Assembly (NCBI RefSeq): GCF_035582795.1
Contig: NC_134370.1
Span: forward strand, 49,029,501 to 49,093,500
Length of the DNA stretch: 64,000 nt
Direction: 5' to 3'
Source of the DNA: Mycteria americana
Lineage: Eukaryota > Chordata > Aves > Ciconiiformes > Ciconiidae
Both the position numbers and the translations under genes were made by a program. Below are positions 37,334-48,810 of the stretch, in pieces (position 1 is the first letter of the stretch; the number at the start of each line of letters is the position of its first letter). A model generated the notes under the pieces. The model had not been told where the DNA came from and searched no databases. It saw only the letters and a program-made list of their open reading frames with translations.

Positions 37334-40300
37334 ATGGCATCTCCGAAGCAGAGCCGAGGGGTAGGACCACCGGACCCCATGGATATTGCTGCCCTACAGC
37401 CAAAAGTGACCTTCCATGGTGAGAAGGAAGGGGCTGCGGCCACAGCCCTGGGTCCTGCTGCCCCTGTAGCCGCCACTGCCAGCAGACTGCGGTGCAAAGC
37501 CTTCCTGGTGCTGGCTGTCTGTCTGTCTGCCGCTGCTCTGCTGTGCAGCCTGGGGTCTCTGACTGCTCTGCCCCGGGCTGCCCCAGGCTCCCTGCCTCCT
37601 TCCCACGTTCGGCCGGGCTTACCAGCCTCCCAGAGAGGGACAGGTGACAAGCTGGTAGCAACACATGGGGACCCACTCAACTACCTGGCGATGCAGCAGC
37701 GTGGGAGGGTGCTGATGGGCTCTGTGGGCACCCCAGGCTGCTTGCTGGGGGCCGAAGGAGATGTGACCCATGGTACAGATGCTGAGGGATGGAGCCCGGG
37801 GACACCAACTGCGGCCACTGCCTCTCCCTTGACAGCTCAGACCTCACCCCAGTGGCAGCCTGGATCCAGGCACGGGGAAGGGCTCGGGTTGAGCCCAGCA
37901 GCGGCTGTGATGCTGTCTCCTGCACGGTGGCTTGGCACAGGGGTGCCTGCTACCTCGGCTCTGCTCCTCCGGACCACCCACGGCCCTGGCTCCCGGCACC
38001 GCCTTGCTCTGGGAAACCTCCGTGGCACAGGACCAGGCTCGCATGATGCAGCACGGGCGCCTGCAGTGCCATCGGCCCGTGGCCTTGGGCAGCCGGGGGG
38101 CAGGTCTGCGGGCACCCCCCGTGCTCAGGGTGAGCCGGCTGCCTGGGTCCCTGCTGCCTCCCCGGCATGGCGGCAGGCTCCCTCCCTGCCCGCAGCTGCC
38201 TCTGACCCCTCTGCGGGGGCTGCCTTGCTGGAGGTGGTGCCCACCCAGCTGGCCTCACCTGAAGGGGCTGCTGGGGGGGCTCGTGTCCCATCCGATGCCC
38301 CAGCACATGGGGGGTCGGCGTGGGCGCTGATGGGTAGTCCCTCCCAGAGCCACAGCACAGCGGACCAGCCCGGAGGTGACCAGATGCTGGCCCTTAGGGC
38401 ATCCCCTGACCGTCGGACCATGCCCCGCAGAGCAGATCTCAGCCTGCCTGCGAGCTCTCAGCCTCCTGCTGTGGTCACAGCCAGCGATTTGCCTTCTTGG
38501 ACCAGAGCGGTGACAGCAGTGCAGGCTCCCAGCAGTGGGCCTGCATCTGATCAATCTACAGCCAGTTCTGGTGCCCAGCATGGAGCTTCAGTTGCCAGGG
38601 CCACAATGAGGAGCTGCAATGGGCAGAAGGAAGAGGTGAGACCAAGCCCTGGCCTGCCTTACCTTGGTATGGGCAAGGACCACACCGCTGCTCCTCACCT
38701 GGTGCCCCTTCCAGGGGTGCCCTCAGCTCTGCCAACAGAAGGGACATCCAGCTCGACCGAAGTGCATCCTGGCACTGTGTGGGTACCCTCTGCTGTAACA
38801 CCCAAGATGCTCTGGGACACACGCCCTGCTGGCACTGTCCTTCATGGCAAAGCTGCTCTGCTGGTGGACACCGTCTTGGCCAAGGTCCCAGGAAACGAGT
38901 CTGGACTTCTGGCCACTGTCTTGGCATCGCTTCCCAGTGCTGCATTGGCTCATGATGTCAACCACCCACAAGTGCTGGCTCCCTCCCTTCCTGCAGCGGA
39001 GTCTGGGGGACCTGCTGTCACCTCAGGGAAAATAAGCGATCTCTCTTCCCCCTCTGCGCAGCAGACTCTGCTGACATCCACCGAAGCTCACCCTTCCCCT
39101 GCTTGGACCAGTCCCCCTAGTGCTGCAGGTCCCACTGTGACTGGGATGAGCTCGGCAGCCCCTGATGCCGTCCCTGGAGCAACCAAAGTCCCCTGCGAGG
39201 ATGGAGCTGCTATGGTGGCTTCCCCCTCTCCAAGAGCTGTAGGTGTGACCTATGGCTTCTCCCTGGGGTCACCTACCCAGAGGCCATCTCTGCATCCAGA
39301 CCCCTTCCTCACAACGGCATCTGAGGATGGACCCACTGCAGGGCAACTCCAGGCCACGAAGGTGGCAGAGATGAGTGTGCTGCCTGGACAGGTGGCTGTG
39401 GCAGAAGAAGCTGGGCACAGTGAGCCCAGGACAGCATCGGTAGGACCCACTGCTGCTCCAGCAGGACCTCCAGGACCCACCCATGCCAGCCTAGGCTCTG
39501 CACCTCCTCCCAGCTCCAAGAACCCTGCTCCAGAGCATTGCTCTGAGGCTGTGCGCCACACCAGCACCACAAGCTTGCCATCTCCATCCTGCCTGCTGAC
39601 TTCCACCGGAGCTGTGCGTGTGGCCAGCTCCCTGCTTGGCTCTCGGACCCTGGGTGCACCAGCAGGAGTGACCCTTGATGCTCTGTCCATGTCCAGTCAC
39701 CCTGTCACCTCCCAGCACCCCTCCATAGCCAGAGAGCATCTCCCTGCAGCTGCAGGAGAGGCCCTCACCTCAGCTGAGCTGGTGACGATGGGCAAACCTG
39801 GCTCGTCAGGGGTGAAGCCCCCTGCATCCCACCCCCCTGGACTCTACTCTCCTGCACAGCCTCTGCCCGCGCACGTGCTGCCCTTGCAGTTCCGGCTGTT
39901 GGGCATTGCTTACACTGAGGCTCTGAGCAGCAGGGCTTCAAGGAGCTACAGGGAGCTGGAGAAAGAAGTGCGGCTGATGGTGAGTGCAGGAGCTGGTCAG
40001 TGCAGATACTGGTACTTCTGGGTGCAGCTGAGAAGCTACCGCAGCAAGCCCTGCTGGGGTGAGGAGCCTGCAGGCTGCATCAGCCCTGGCTTGGTCTATC
40101 ATCCACCTAGGCATGGTGGAGACAAGTAAATCCCTGGCACTGCTCCACTGGAGCTGGGGTGCTTGGTTTGAGGTGGGACTGGACTCTCCTCACCTCCGGC
40201 AGCTAACAGGGCCATTGCACACTCTTGGTGCTGGGGTATTCCCTCCTGGGTGCTATTTCTAGGCTGATGGGAGCCCTGGGTATGGCCACGCAGCCATGAC

Positions 40301-43300
40301 TGTGCCCAGAGGCCTGGCATACCCTGGGGTACTGGTATGCTCTACCTTGGGCAAATTGAGCTGGCTTCCCTCTATTATTGCACACCTCCTGGTACATGCC
40401 CCCTTCCCATGGGGGAGCTTGTAAAAGCTTCTCAGTTAACAGGTGGTTCTTTCTTCCAGCTAAACCAAATGCTGTCCACCTATGAGACCTTCCTGCAGGC
40501 AAATGTCCTTGAGTTTATGTGAGTATGCAGCTCTGCCCTGGGGCAACAGATGGAGAGGTGTGTTTGGCTTGCAGGGAAGGGTTTGCCCAGCAAAATGTTC
40601 CAGACAGGTCTTGTGAGGGGCTATGCTCCCTCCCCAGGGGCTATGTCCCAAGGGATCCCTGGTTGAAAGTGTCTGAAGCTCCAGATGAAGTCACCTGAGA
40701 CCTCTCTTTGGGTGGGGTGTTATTGTGAGGATGATGGGGGGTCTAAAGCTGCTCCCAAAGGGGAGGTGGGCTGCTCATCTCATCTCCTTCCCAGGAACGG
40801 CTCGGTGGTAGTGCAAGGGGAAGCTCTGTTCCGGGGGGATGCCCCTGCTCCCACCAACTCCCACCTCATCCGGACGGTCGTCACAGAGGCGAGCAGGGGA
40901 AGGAGCATCTTCAGCTGGCAACTGGAGCCACAGTCTGTCCAGTCCAGTGGTAAGCTGTGGAGACCTTCCCACAGCAGAGGTGCTGCTGTCAAGTGTCCTC
41001 CCTATACCTCTATCAAAGTCAAAACCTGCCCAGTTTGGACTTCAGGCTTCACCTTCACTTAACATCCTTTCTCCTGACCCATGCAAAACCCTTTAGCATT
41101 AAGGATGCTGGAGACCACGTCTGCAGCAGTTGGACCTGTGTGGTCCAGTGCTTCTGCTAAATTCTCTGGCTTCCCCTCCTTGACCTGCTTCTCCTGTCCT
41201 GAGAGGTGGTACATCCCAAGCCCTTCCCACCACAAAAGGTATTCATCTTCACTCAGCTGCCCTGCTGGCTTCTGCTTTCAGTGTGTGGCAGAGGATCAGC
41301 TCAAGGCTGACTGGTATCACCAAAGGAAGGTGGAAGAACGGGTACGGGCATAACTGCCTCCTGAATTCTTTTAGGCTTCAGCCTGGAGAACCTGGACCCG
41401 GAGAAGCTGTCCATCTCTCTCACTGTCCTCTGGCTTGGGAGGAACAGGACAGACCCCCTTGAGAGGCTGATCAGAGAGGTATGGCAAGCCTTAGTGGCTC
41501 TTCCAAAGGATGATGCTGGCTGCCGCACTGCCCGCACAGTGCGATAACGTGCACTGAAGCAGGGGCAGGGTGTGAGCTGTTGTCTCCTCTTCATCTAGGT
41601 GACTTGGTCTCTCAGTGCCCTCTACCACGTGAGGAACTTCACTATTACCCAGCTCAGGTATGGGACGCAACTACCCCTTTCCAAAGTTCTTCATTAAATG
41701 ACCTCCACTACCTCTTGTGTACTCTGCAGCTAATTAGCCATGCTGCAAAGGTGGAGAGGAAGAGCTGTGCTGCTCCAGGAAGCCTGGGAGGGTGATGTGC
41801 AGCTGGTGGCAAATACTGTAACTGAGCACCTTCCCTCGGCTGAGCTGCTGAAAAAAGACCAGCAAGGGTGTACTTGGTGAGCCTGGTCCCAGCTCTCCTG
41901 CCTTGCTTAGAGACCTTCTCTCCCCTTAGAAACCTCAGTGGGGACCTGGAGATCACTGGAGATGTCTACCTCGACACAATTGTCCATGCTGATGTTGCAG
42001 AGGTTCTGCAAGCCTTGACAGCTCTCACAACCAGCTCTGTGGACCTGACTTCCCTCTCGGTGGAGGGTAAGGACAGTCCCTGTGTGTGGTAGGGCTTGCT
42101 GCCAGCTCTGGTCACTGAGTGCTTGTGTCTTGCCTCTTCAGGAGCCAGGCTTCACCTGCAGGTTTACCCGGTCTCCTTCCTCATCACCAACAGACACTTC
42201 AGCGAGGTCCTTCTGGATCCACTTGCTATAGAGCCCCAGGAGCTCACCAGAGAACTTGGTGGTGCGGTAGGCATGGCTGGTGGGAGGGGGCCAGGGTCCT
42301 CTCAGGGTGCTGACAAAAGGAGGCCGAGGACCACTGGAGGGCGAGGGACTGCTTTGGGGTTGTCCAAACCAGACCCTCGACTCCAGTGCCATGGCTGATA
42401 CCTGCTGAAGGCAGGCACTGAGGCTTTAGTGGCAGGATGTCTTTCTGCTGATGGTGCTTCAGGCCACCACAATGCAGCCAGGGACCTGGAGGTGCTGCAT
42501 GACTGCAGCTGCCCTGTGTCCCTGCTGTAGTGGCTGTCCCAGCTCCATCGTGGCTGTGGAAGCGGTGGTCTGGCTGGGTGAAACACCCTGAAGGCTCGTG
42601 GGGAGCTGAGCAAAACCTCTCTTCCAGGTGGCGAGAGCCCTGAGGGACCACAGGAGCTTCCTGCAAGTGGTGATAAGAGGATTCCTGTGAGTGGGAGCAG
42701 AGGGTCTGCCGGGGCAGGGGTGTACAGAGCCAGGGAGGTCTCCCCACAAACATCAGCCAATAGGTCATGGCTGTCAGCTGTATTGTCTCAGCCACAGAAG
42801 GGTTTGCAGCAGGCAGCTGAGGTCAAGCATTTACCCCCTGTCTCTGGAGTGACTTGCCAGACCCCCAGGGATGTCCTTTCCATCCCAAAGAGCAGATGCA
42901 AAACTGATGCCCCCCCTGAGTGCGGAGACATGCTCCTGGGGGCCCTATGAGCAAAACCAGCTGGGAGTCTGGCTGTGGCCATGGGCATGTGGCTGTGGGG
43001 TTGCAGTGGGACTGGCAGCTGCTGGAGCTCTTCCCAACCCTGTCCACAGGCCTGGCTCCTTGATCTGCCATGGGGATGTGGTCTTCCAGCACCCAGCTCC
43101 GACCAGCCTGGAAGTTTTGGAGGCACTTGTGCTCTCAGTTGGGCCAAACAAGGCTTTGGCTGGTTCAGACTTCCAGGTGGACCCATACTCTCTTGCTGTG
43201 GGAGGTAAGCTTCCCTTTGGGGTATGGGTATACAAACTTCACTAGCTTGTGGCTCCATGCCTGCAGTGTGAGCAGAGTAGATCCACAACCAACTAGATCT

Positions 43301-44221
43301 GGATCCCTTATACAAAGGGAGGGTGAGATGTCTTGGCTGGTGAGGTGACCAGCTTGTGATGGTTGATCTGAAAGTACAATTCTGGTAACAACTGTGCCCT
43401 ATCCCTCTGCACAGCCTGGGGGGATAGGTCTCTCTCTCCAATCTGCTGCAGGCTGGCATAGGTCAGGAGGGAAGGGTTATCTGGAAAGGGCACGGAGAGG
43501 TGTCAAATAGATGTTGTTGGCATCCTATATATTGCTTCCTGTGTCCTGAAGGAGAGTGGGTGGCTGCAGCCTTGTGGGGTAGAGCCCATAGCCTGCAGGC
43601 TGTGCTAACTGCTGTGCCCTGCTCCAGAGGACACCCTGGAGCCCCCCCTGCCTGAACCAGGCTTTCCTGAGTACGGCGTGGCCATCATGGTTGTGTGTGG
43701 TCTCTGTATCATTACTGCTCCCATCGTCTTGCTGGTGGTAAGGGCAATGTCTGTCTGTCTGCTGGGGCAAAGCAGCCCCAGCCCCCATGCAAGGGGAGCA
43801 CAGAGACTAGCCTCCATGCTCTCCTCCCTAGTGTCTGAGGACCAAGAGGCTCAGCTGGCGGGACATGGCATTCTTCTGGGACAGAAGAGACCCTGAAGCA
43901 GGGACCCAGACCCTGGAAATGGATAACCAAGGGTTCTGGGCATCCTCTGAACAGGCAAGTGGCCTTTACAGTCCCTGGAATTGGTTTCTGTGCCTCAGAG
44001 CTGGAGCCTTGAAGCACAGCTGGTGTTTCTGCAGGCCACAGGTCCCTGTTGTACCTGGTGATGGTCCTGGGCAATGCCAGGAGCTGGAGAAACCCCTTGA
44101 GGGGGGTGGGAGAAATATCTCGGCCCCTGCCCTTGCTGGAGGTGGGTACAGTGACTTCTCCCCCTCTCACTTGCAGGGCACTGAGGATGCTCATACCCAC
44201 TGGCAAAATGACTCTGCCTGA
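37334..44221 (+). CDS. Mucin-like membrane protein with three SEA modules (candidate TRCG1 ortholog)
   Basis: Coding exons: 37334-39979, 40460-40518, 40795-40949, 41375-41478, 41599-41657, 41930-42066, 42142-42266, 42628-42686, 43050-43204, 43628-43737, 43832-43954, 44177-44221; all phases agree, giving 1258 residues. Residues ~56-78 are hydrophobic (signal anchor or signal peptide). About 800 Ser/Thr/Pro/Ala-rich residues follow, the mark of O-glycosylated mucin stalks. Three SEA modules come next. The first keeps GSVVV, the canonical self-cleavage site; the second has GDLEI and the third GSLIC. A membrane span (VAIMVVCGLCIITAPIVLLV) and a ~55-residue tail with LEMDNQGFW end the protein. The last intron has a GC donor. 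The position between C15orf39 and COMMD4 matches rodent Trcg1 (taste receptor cell protein 1), as I recall it. Likely epithelial surface protein; function inferred. Confidence 0.82.
40460..43204 (+). other. Triplicated SEA-module exon cassette
   Basis: Each SEA module ends with a 59-nt exon entered in phase 0 and left after two codon bases, followed by a longer exon: 59+155 nt (40460-40518, 40795-40949), 59+137 nt (41599-41657, 41930-42066) and 59+155 nt (42628-42686, 43050-43204). The exons preceding modules 2 and 3 are 104 and 125 nt. The shared layout indicates internal duplication of one ancestral three-exon SEA unit, although the protein sequences have diverged widely. Confidence 0.8.
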
Positions 44222-44241
44222 TGAGAGAAGATGCAGCTGAT

Positions 44242-44260
44242 GGGGGGGGGGGGGGGGGGG
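44242..44260 (+). repeat. Poly-G tract (19 G) in the mucin-like gene 3'UTR
   Basis: An uninterrupted run of 19 guanines begins 21 bases after the stop codon, on the sense strand of the 3'UTR. It could form an RNA quadruplex; its length may be wrong in the assembly. Confidence 0.85.
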
Positions 44261-44394
44261 AGAGTCCAAAGAGGGGTTGTGGGGGGATAGATGCTGAGAA
44301 GCTATCCCTGCTCATTGGGCTGTAGCTGTCAAATGCTCTTTGAGAAGGATGAGGGCTCAGAGGGATGAAGGAATGACTTTGTATGTTGAACTTT

Positions 44395-44400
44395 AATAAA
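44395..44400 (+). terminator. PolyA signal AATAAA, mucin-like gene
   Basis: A canonical hexamer lies 174 bases after the stop at 44221, preceded by T-rich sequence and followed by TG-rich sequence. Confidence 0.8.
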
Positions 44401-46640
44401 CTGTTTATAGAATGTCAAACTTGGCTGTGAATGGTCTCTGCTTTTGCTGTATGGGTGGTGTGGAGCCCTCCTGCCTGGGAGGGCAGCCCTGCCCTGGGCT
44501 CCCACCCACCAAGGTACAGCTCCTGGGTGCAGGACCTGTAATGGGCAGCTGTCAGCTGATGTGTGGCTTATGCTTTACACCCAGGCTTGCTTAAGAGCTG
44601 GAAGCTCCTCCTGGCCAGACCTGGCTTTCAGCAGCCCAAGCTGTGTGCTGCTGGTCTAACTGGCATCACTAAGCTGAGCTTAGTTTTTCTGCAGCTCTTG
44701 ACTAACTGCTGACAATTCCCTAGCACTAAAAAGGCCAAGGAAATACATCCCTCTTTGGGCTGGGTTGGGGGAATCAAGCCTTGGGCTGCTCCCTAGGTAA
44801 AGCAGCCCTTCCTGATCTGCACTGGTCCTTCCCTTCACTCCAACAGGTGAAGTACCCTGTGATGAGGGCTGTTATTGCTGGATACTTAACTACAAGGCAA
44901 AGTGGGGGTTTTTTCTACCCAAAAGCTTGGGTTTTTTCCCTTCTTGCTGCATGTTTTTCCCTAGTGTGTGGGACTGGGCTCTGTGTGGAGGCAGAAAGTA
45001 GGCTCACTTCAAAAAGGAGTTTCAGGTGCTTTTTTTAATCTATAATGAAAGGTCATCCAGTCCCATGGTTCTCCAAAGCAGGCAGGGAAGAACCTCTCTG
45101 CAGCCCAGGTGAGGGGCAGGGCTGACCCCATCCTGCTCTCGGGGTGCTTGTCCCCACTTGCACCCCATGAGGGCTGGCCCTTTGGAAGCAGGGAGGCTGG
45201 ATGCTTCTGGCAGGATGTTCCCCTGCTCCTTTCCAAGGGCGAGAGAGGCTAAAACTAGCCCTTCCCTGTGCTCTGGAAGACAAGGAGCTTGGTGCTCTCC
45301 TCAACTCCCACCCTCCCCTGCCAGGTCCTGCCTGGAAATGACCCACAAGCAGTGAGTTCCTGGGGGAGGGGGAAAAACCTGCTGTGTCCCCAAACCTTGA
45401 GAAAATCAGAGGTTGGGCACCTGAAGCATGGAGCAGCTGCTGCTGCTGCTTGTCAACTCAAATCTGTAGGGTTGGCTTTGCAAATCAAGGGCTGAGAACT
45501 TCCTCAGAATTGACTCATCTCCTCTCTTGGGTGTCACCTACCCCCAGCACGTGAGTGAAGAGTAATAAGCATAACACAAAGCCCAACCAGACCAGTTCTG
45601 CTGCACTTAGGAGGAAAAAAGGAAGCAATTCTATAGAAATCCCTTTAAATGCTGATTTTCTAGAAGTGATGCTTACCCGAAGGTGCAGGCAGGAACCACC
45701 AGACCTGCAGCAATGAAAGCAAGTGTGCCAAAAAAGGGGGAATCCCAACAAATGGGCTGAGCGAGTGTGACAATCAGCCTGGAAAAAACAAACCATAATG
45801 AAGAAAAACAAGGCAGGCAAAAAAAAATACCCTGGTCCATCTAGAAATGACACGGTGGGGCTGTTTGGCAGTGGGAGGTCGCTGGGGTGAATGACCTTGC
45901 TCTGCCAGGTCTGCGGCAGCCGCTGGGTCCCTGCCTGATGCCCTTGAACCCCACAGTGTCACTGAGGTCCCACCAGCAGCGTCCCCCTTGCCTGGTCCCC
46001 GCCATGGCCCTACGCCAGGCGCAGACACCCGCTGGGTTTTGCCGAGTGCGGGTACCTTGGGTGCCACTGCCATGTCACCTTGCTCCTGGGTGACCCAGCC
46101 GGCACCGGGCCCCGGCTCAGGGCCAGTCCCCAGGAAAGCCCTCGCGGTGCCACAGGCTCTGGGCTCCTTCCTGTGCCTCCCTCCTCCTCCTCCATCCCCC
46201 CAGCCCCAAAAGTTGGCATCGACTTTAACGTGGTTCTCCCCTTCCTCGGGGAAAGACGCTGAGAAGGTGAAATGAGGGCAGGGCGCTTCCATCAGCTCTC
46301 CTGCAGGAGCAAAACCCTCCTCATCCTCTTCCTCCTCTTCCCTCTTCTCCTCAGCGGGCTCTCCCTGGTGGGAGACGTGGCTCCCGGGGCACGGGGATGA
46401 GCAGCGGAGCGACAGAGCAGCTTCTGTGTCCCCTGACCGCTGGGGACCAGAGGGGGAGGCCAGATCCTGCTGCAGGGTGCTGTCTGCCCGCCCTGCTGCT
46501 CTCAGCAGCGACCGAGCTTTCCCGGGGGTCCCCGCTGGGGCAGCATTCGGTGAGGGTTCCCCGGCTCCCCTGTCCCCCGCGTCGGGGGCTCCCCCTCTCT
46601 GTCAGGGGTGTGGGGACCAAATAGCGCCCTGCTCGGTTAC
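44401..46640. other. Intergenic spacer, no gene seen
   Basis: No exon of a known family is visible. A minus-strand open frame at 45774-46292 is Gly/Pro-rich and unlike any protein I recognise. GC and CpG content rise steadily from about 46.0 kb toward the next CpG island. Confidence 0.45.
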
Positions 46641-47900
46641 TCCCCGCCAGCTGCCACCAGCCTGGCCCGGGCCCATCCCCAGCAGCCGTGGGTAGCGCAG
46701 GGGCGGGGGGCACCCAAACTGGGGGCAGGGAGGGAGGGCGGGAGGGCGGGACGGACACCCGGTACGGGACCCGCCCACGGCTGGGGACGCGGGCCGCTGC
46801 AGCGGGAAGGGGCAGTGCCCCGCGGGAGGGGCCTCCTCGCCCCGCCCCCGCCATGCCCCGCCCCCCACTCGGCGCCCCGCCCACTTCAGCGCCGCCCGCC
46901 CCGTCCCCGCTGTCGCGGCGGCCCCGGCTCCCCCCGTCCCGCCCCGCCCCGCTCCGCTCCCGCCCCGCCCCTTCCCCCGGCCGGCTCCGGGCCCCGCCGG
47001 TCCGCCCGCTGCCCCCCACCGCCCCTCGCTGCGCCGGGCCCGCTCCGCCCCAGCCCGGGGAGCCCTGGGGCGGGGGAGCCGCCGCTCCTCTCGAGGCCCC
47101 CGCTCCCCTCGGGGCCACCGCCCCCGTCCCCGCCCTCCCGCGGGGAGGTGGCCCGGGCCCTGGGCCGGGCGGTCCCGGCGAACTGCGGGGCGGGGGCGGA
47201 AGGGGCCGGGCCGGGGGAAGGAGCGGCTACCGCGGCTGCGCGGGGCACAAGCGGCGGCCGGGCCGGGGCCGCTCGGCGGGGCTCCGCTAACAGCCTGGGC
47301 GAGCGGCGCCGCCGCTGGGTCCCGGGGCTGCCGCGGGCGCTCGGCTCCGGGGGCCCACAGCCCTGCCCCTGCCTCCCTCCCGGGCACGGAGCTGGGGCCC
47401 GGCGGGGCGGCGCAGCTCGGCGAGGAGGCGGGAGCTGCCGCCCCGAGCCCGGGTGAGGGGTGGCGGGGGGTCCCGGGCCGGGCCCGGCTGCAGCGGGACT
47501 GGGCGGGCCGGAGGCCGGCGGGGGGCGGCTGCGGGCCGAGCACCGCGGGGAGCTGCGCCCCCGCCCCGGGACAGGCCCCCCGTTCCCGGGGGCGGCTGCT
47601 GGGCGCCGGCCGGGCCCTGCCGGGGAGCCCCGGGCCGGGAGCGGGGGGGAGCTCGGCTGAGCCGGGCCGGGCGGCGCCGCTCGCCCGCGGGGGCTCGGGC
47701 AGCCCGGGAGAGCCGGGGGACCCCGGCGGGGAGAGGCGCCTGGCAGGGCTGGACCCCGCGGGCAGAGGCCGGGCTCCCCGCCCGCAGGAGGACGAGGCGA
47801 CCCCGGGCTCCTGCCCGGGACCAGCTCCTGGCCGGGGACGGCCCCGCCCGGCCCTGGGCCCCTGCCCGGCCCTGGGCCCCTGCCCGCCGGTGCTGCCGTG
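46640..47900. promoter_or_regulatory. CpG island of unassigned gene (possible divergent or lncRNA promoter)
   Basis: About 1.25 kb of extreme GC with dense CpG, many GGGCGG/CCGCCC boxes and G-run clusters. No protein-coding exon is recognisable; the long open frames on both strands are Pro/Arg/Gly/Ala artefacts of GC composition. A donor-like sequence at 47452 (GAGCCCGG|GTGAGG) would allow a plus-strand non-coding first exon. Its core (46,816-47,096) is an inverted copy of part of the COMMD4 promoter island. Confidence 0.55.
46816..47096 (+). repeat. Inverted repeat, left arm (CpG island)
   Basis: This ~281-base segment is the reverse complement of 49,893-50,164. By eye there are only a handful of substitutions, some C-run length changes and one ~10-base gap. 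Matching landmarks include TGCCCCGCGGGAGGGGCCTC at the start and CCCACTTCAGCGCCGCCCGC in the middle. Confidence 0.85.
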
Positions 47901-48028
47901 CGGCCCAAGGACGCCTCGTTACAGCTCCAGCTCGCACACGCTTTGTCGCAGCTCCCGCCTGTCCCGGCCCCGCTGACGGACGCTCCAGCCTGGCATCGGC
48001 TCCAGCCCCGGCCCCACGGTCGGTGGTG

Positions 48029-48810
48029 CAGCTCCAGCCCCCTGGTCTTTATTTCAGCCCCAGCCCCACGGTCCGTATGTCAGCTCCAGCTCTGCATCGT
48101 GTCAGCTCCAGCCCCACGGTCGGTATTTCTGCCCCAGCCCCAGGATCTTTATTTCAGCTCCAGCCCTACAGTATTAACAAGCAGTAGGACACGACGAAAT
48201 GCCCTCAAGTTGCGCCAGGGGAGGTTTAGATTGGATGTTAGGAGAAATTTCTTCACCGAAAGGGTTGTCAAGCACTGGAACAGGCTGCCCAGGGGAGTGG
48301 TTGAGTCACCATCCCTGGAGGTATGTAAAAGACCTGTAGACGTGGTGCTTGGGGACATGGTTTAGCGGTGGGCTTGGCAGTGCTAGGCTAACGGTTGGAC
48401 TTAATGATCTTAAAGGTCTTTTCCAGCCTAAATGATTCTATGATTATTTATTTCAACCCCAGCCTCTGCCCCAGGCTCTTTGTTTCCCCTCCAGCCCCAC
48501 AGTTGATATTTCAGCTCCATCCTGTATTTCAGCTCCAGCCCTAGATTCGGCTCTACCCCTGCAGTCCGTATTTCAGCTCCAGCCCTACGCCATGTATTTC
48601 ACCTCCGGCTCCAGAATCCGTCTTCCAGCCCCAGCCCTGCTGTCTGTATTTCATCTCCAGCCCCATAATCTTTATTTCATCTCCAGCCCCAGGGTCGCTA
48701 TTTCAGCTCTAGCTCCACCCTTACACATTTTATTTCGGTTCCAGCCCTGCTGTGTTTATCTCAGCACCAGCCCCTGCCCTACAATCTCTATTTCAGCTTC
48801 AGCTCTGCTG
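48029..48810. repeat. 26-bp minisatellite interrupted by a CR1 element
   Basis: Degenerate units of 26 bases, consensus close to CAGCTCCAGCCCCACGGTC plus GGTATTT, occur at 48,029-48,173 and resume at 48,448-48,810. Individual units vary at the central six to eight bases. The same array is plainly present on both sides of the CR1 copy, so the array is older than the insertion. Confidence 0.85.
48174..48447 (+). mobile_element. CR1 LINE, 5'-truncated 3' end
   Basis: The segment contains the hallmark avian CR1 tail: 'caagttgcgccaggggaggt', 'aacaggctgcccagggga', 'gtcaccatccctggaggt', 'ggttggacttaatgatctta' and the terminal 'gattctatgatt'. It is about 275 bases long, sense to the plus strand, and covers only the end of the reverse-transcriptase frame and the 3'UTR, so it is inactive. 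Its moderate divergence from the consensus I remember suggests an old but not ancient insertion. Confidence 0.95.

Noticed and set aside
45774-46292. 172-codon minus-strand frame in the spacer
   Set aside because: Gly/Pro-rich, no recognisable motif, no fitting splice sites or promoter; likely chance.
46351-47908. Long open frames on both strands across the upstream CpG island
   Set aside because: Their translations are almost only Pro, Arg, Gly and Ala, overlap on both strands at once, and match no family; GC-rich DNA lacks stop codons by composition.
47898-48365. Protein-coding gene reading into the CR1 copy
   Set aside because: The frame is a minisatellite fused by chance to the end of the CR1 reading frame, not a host gene.
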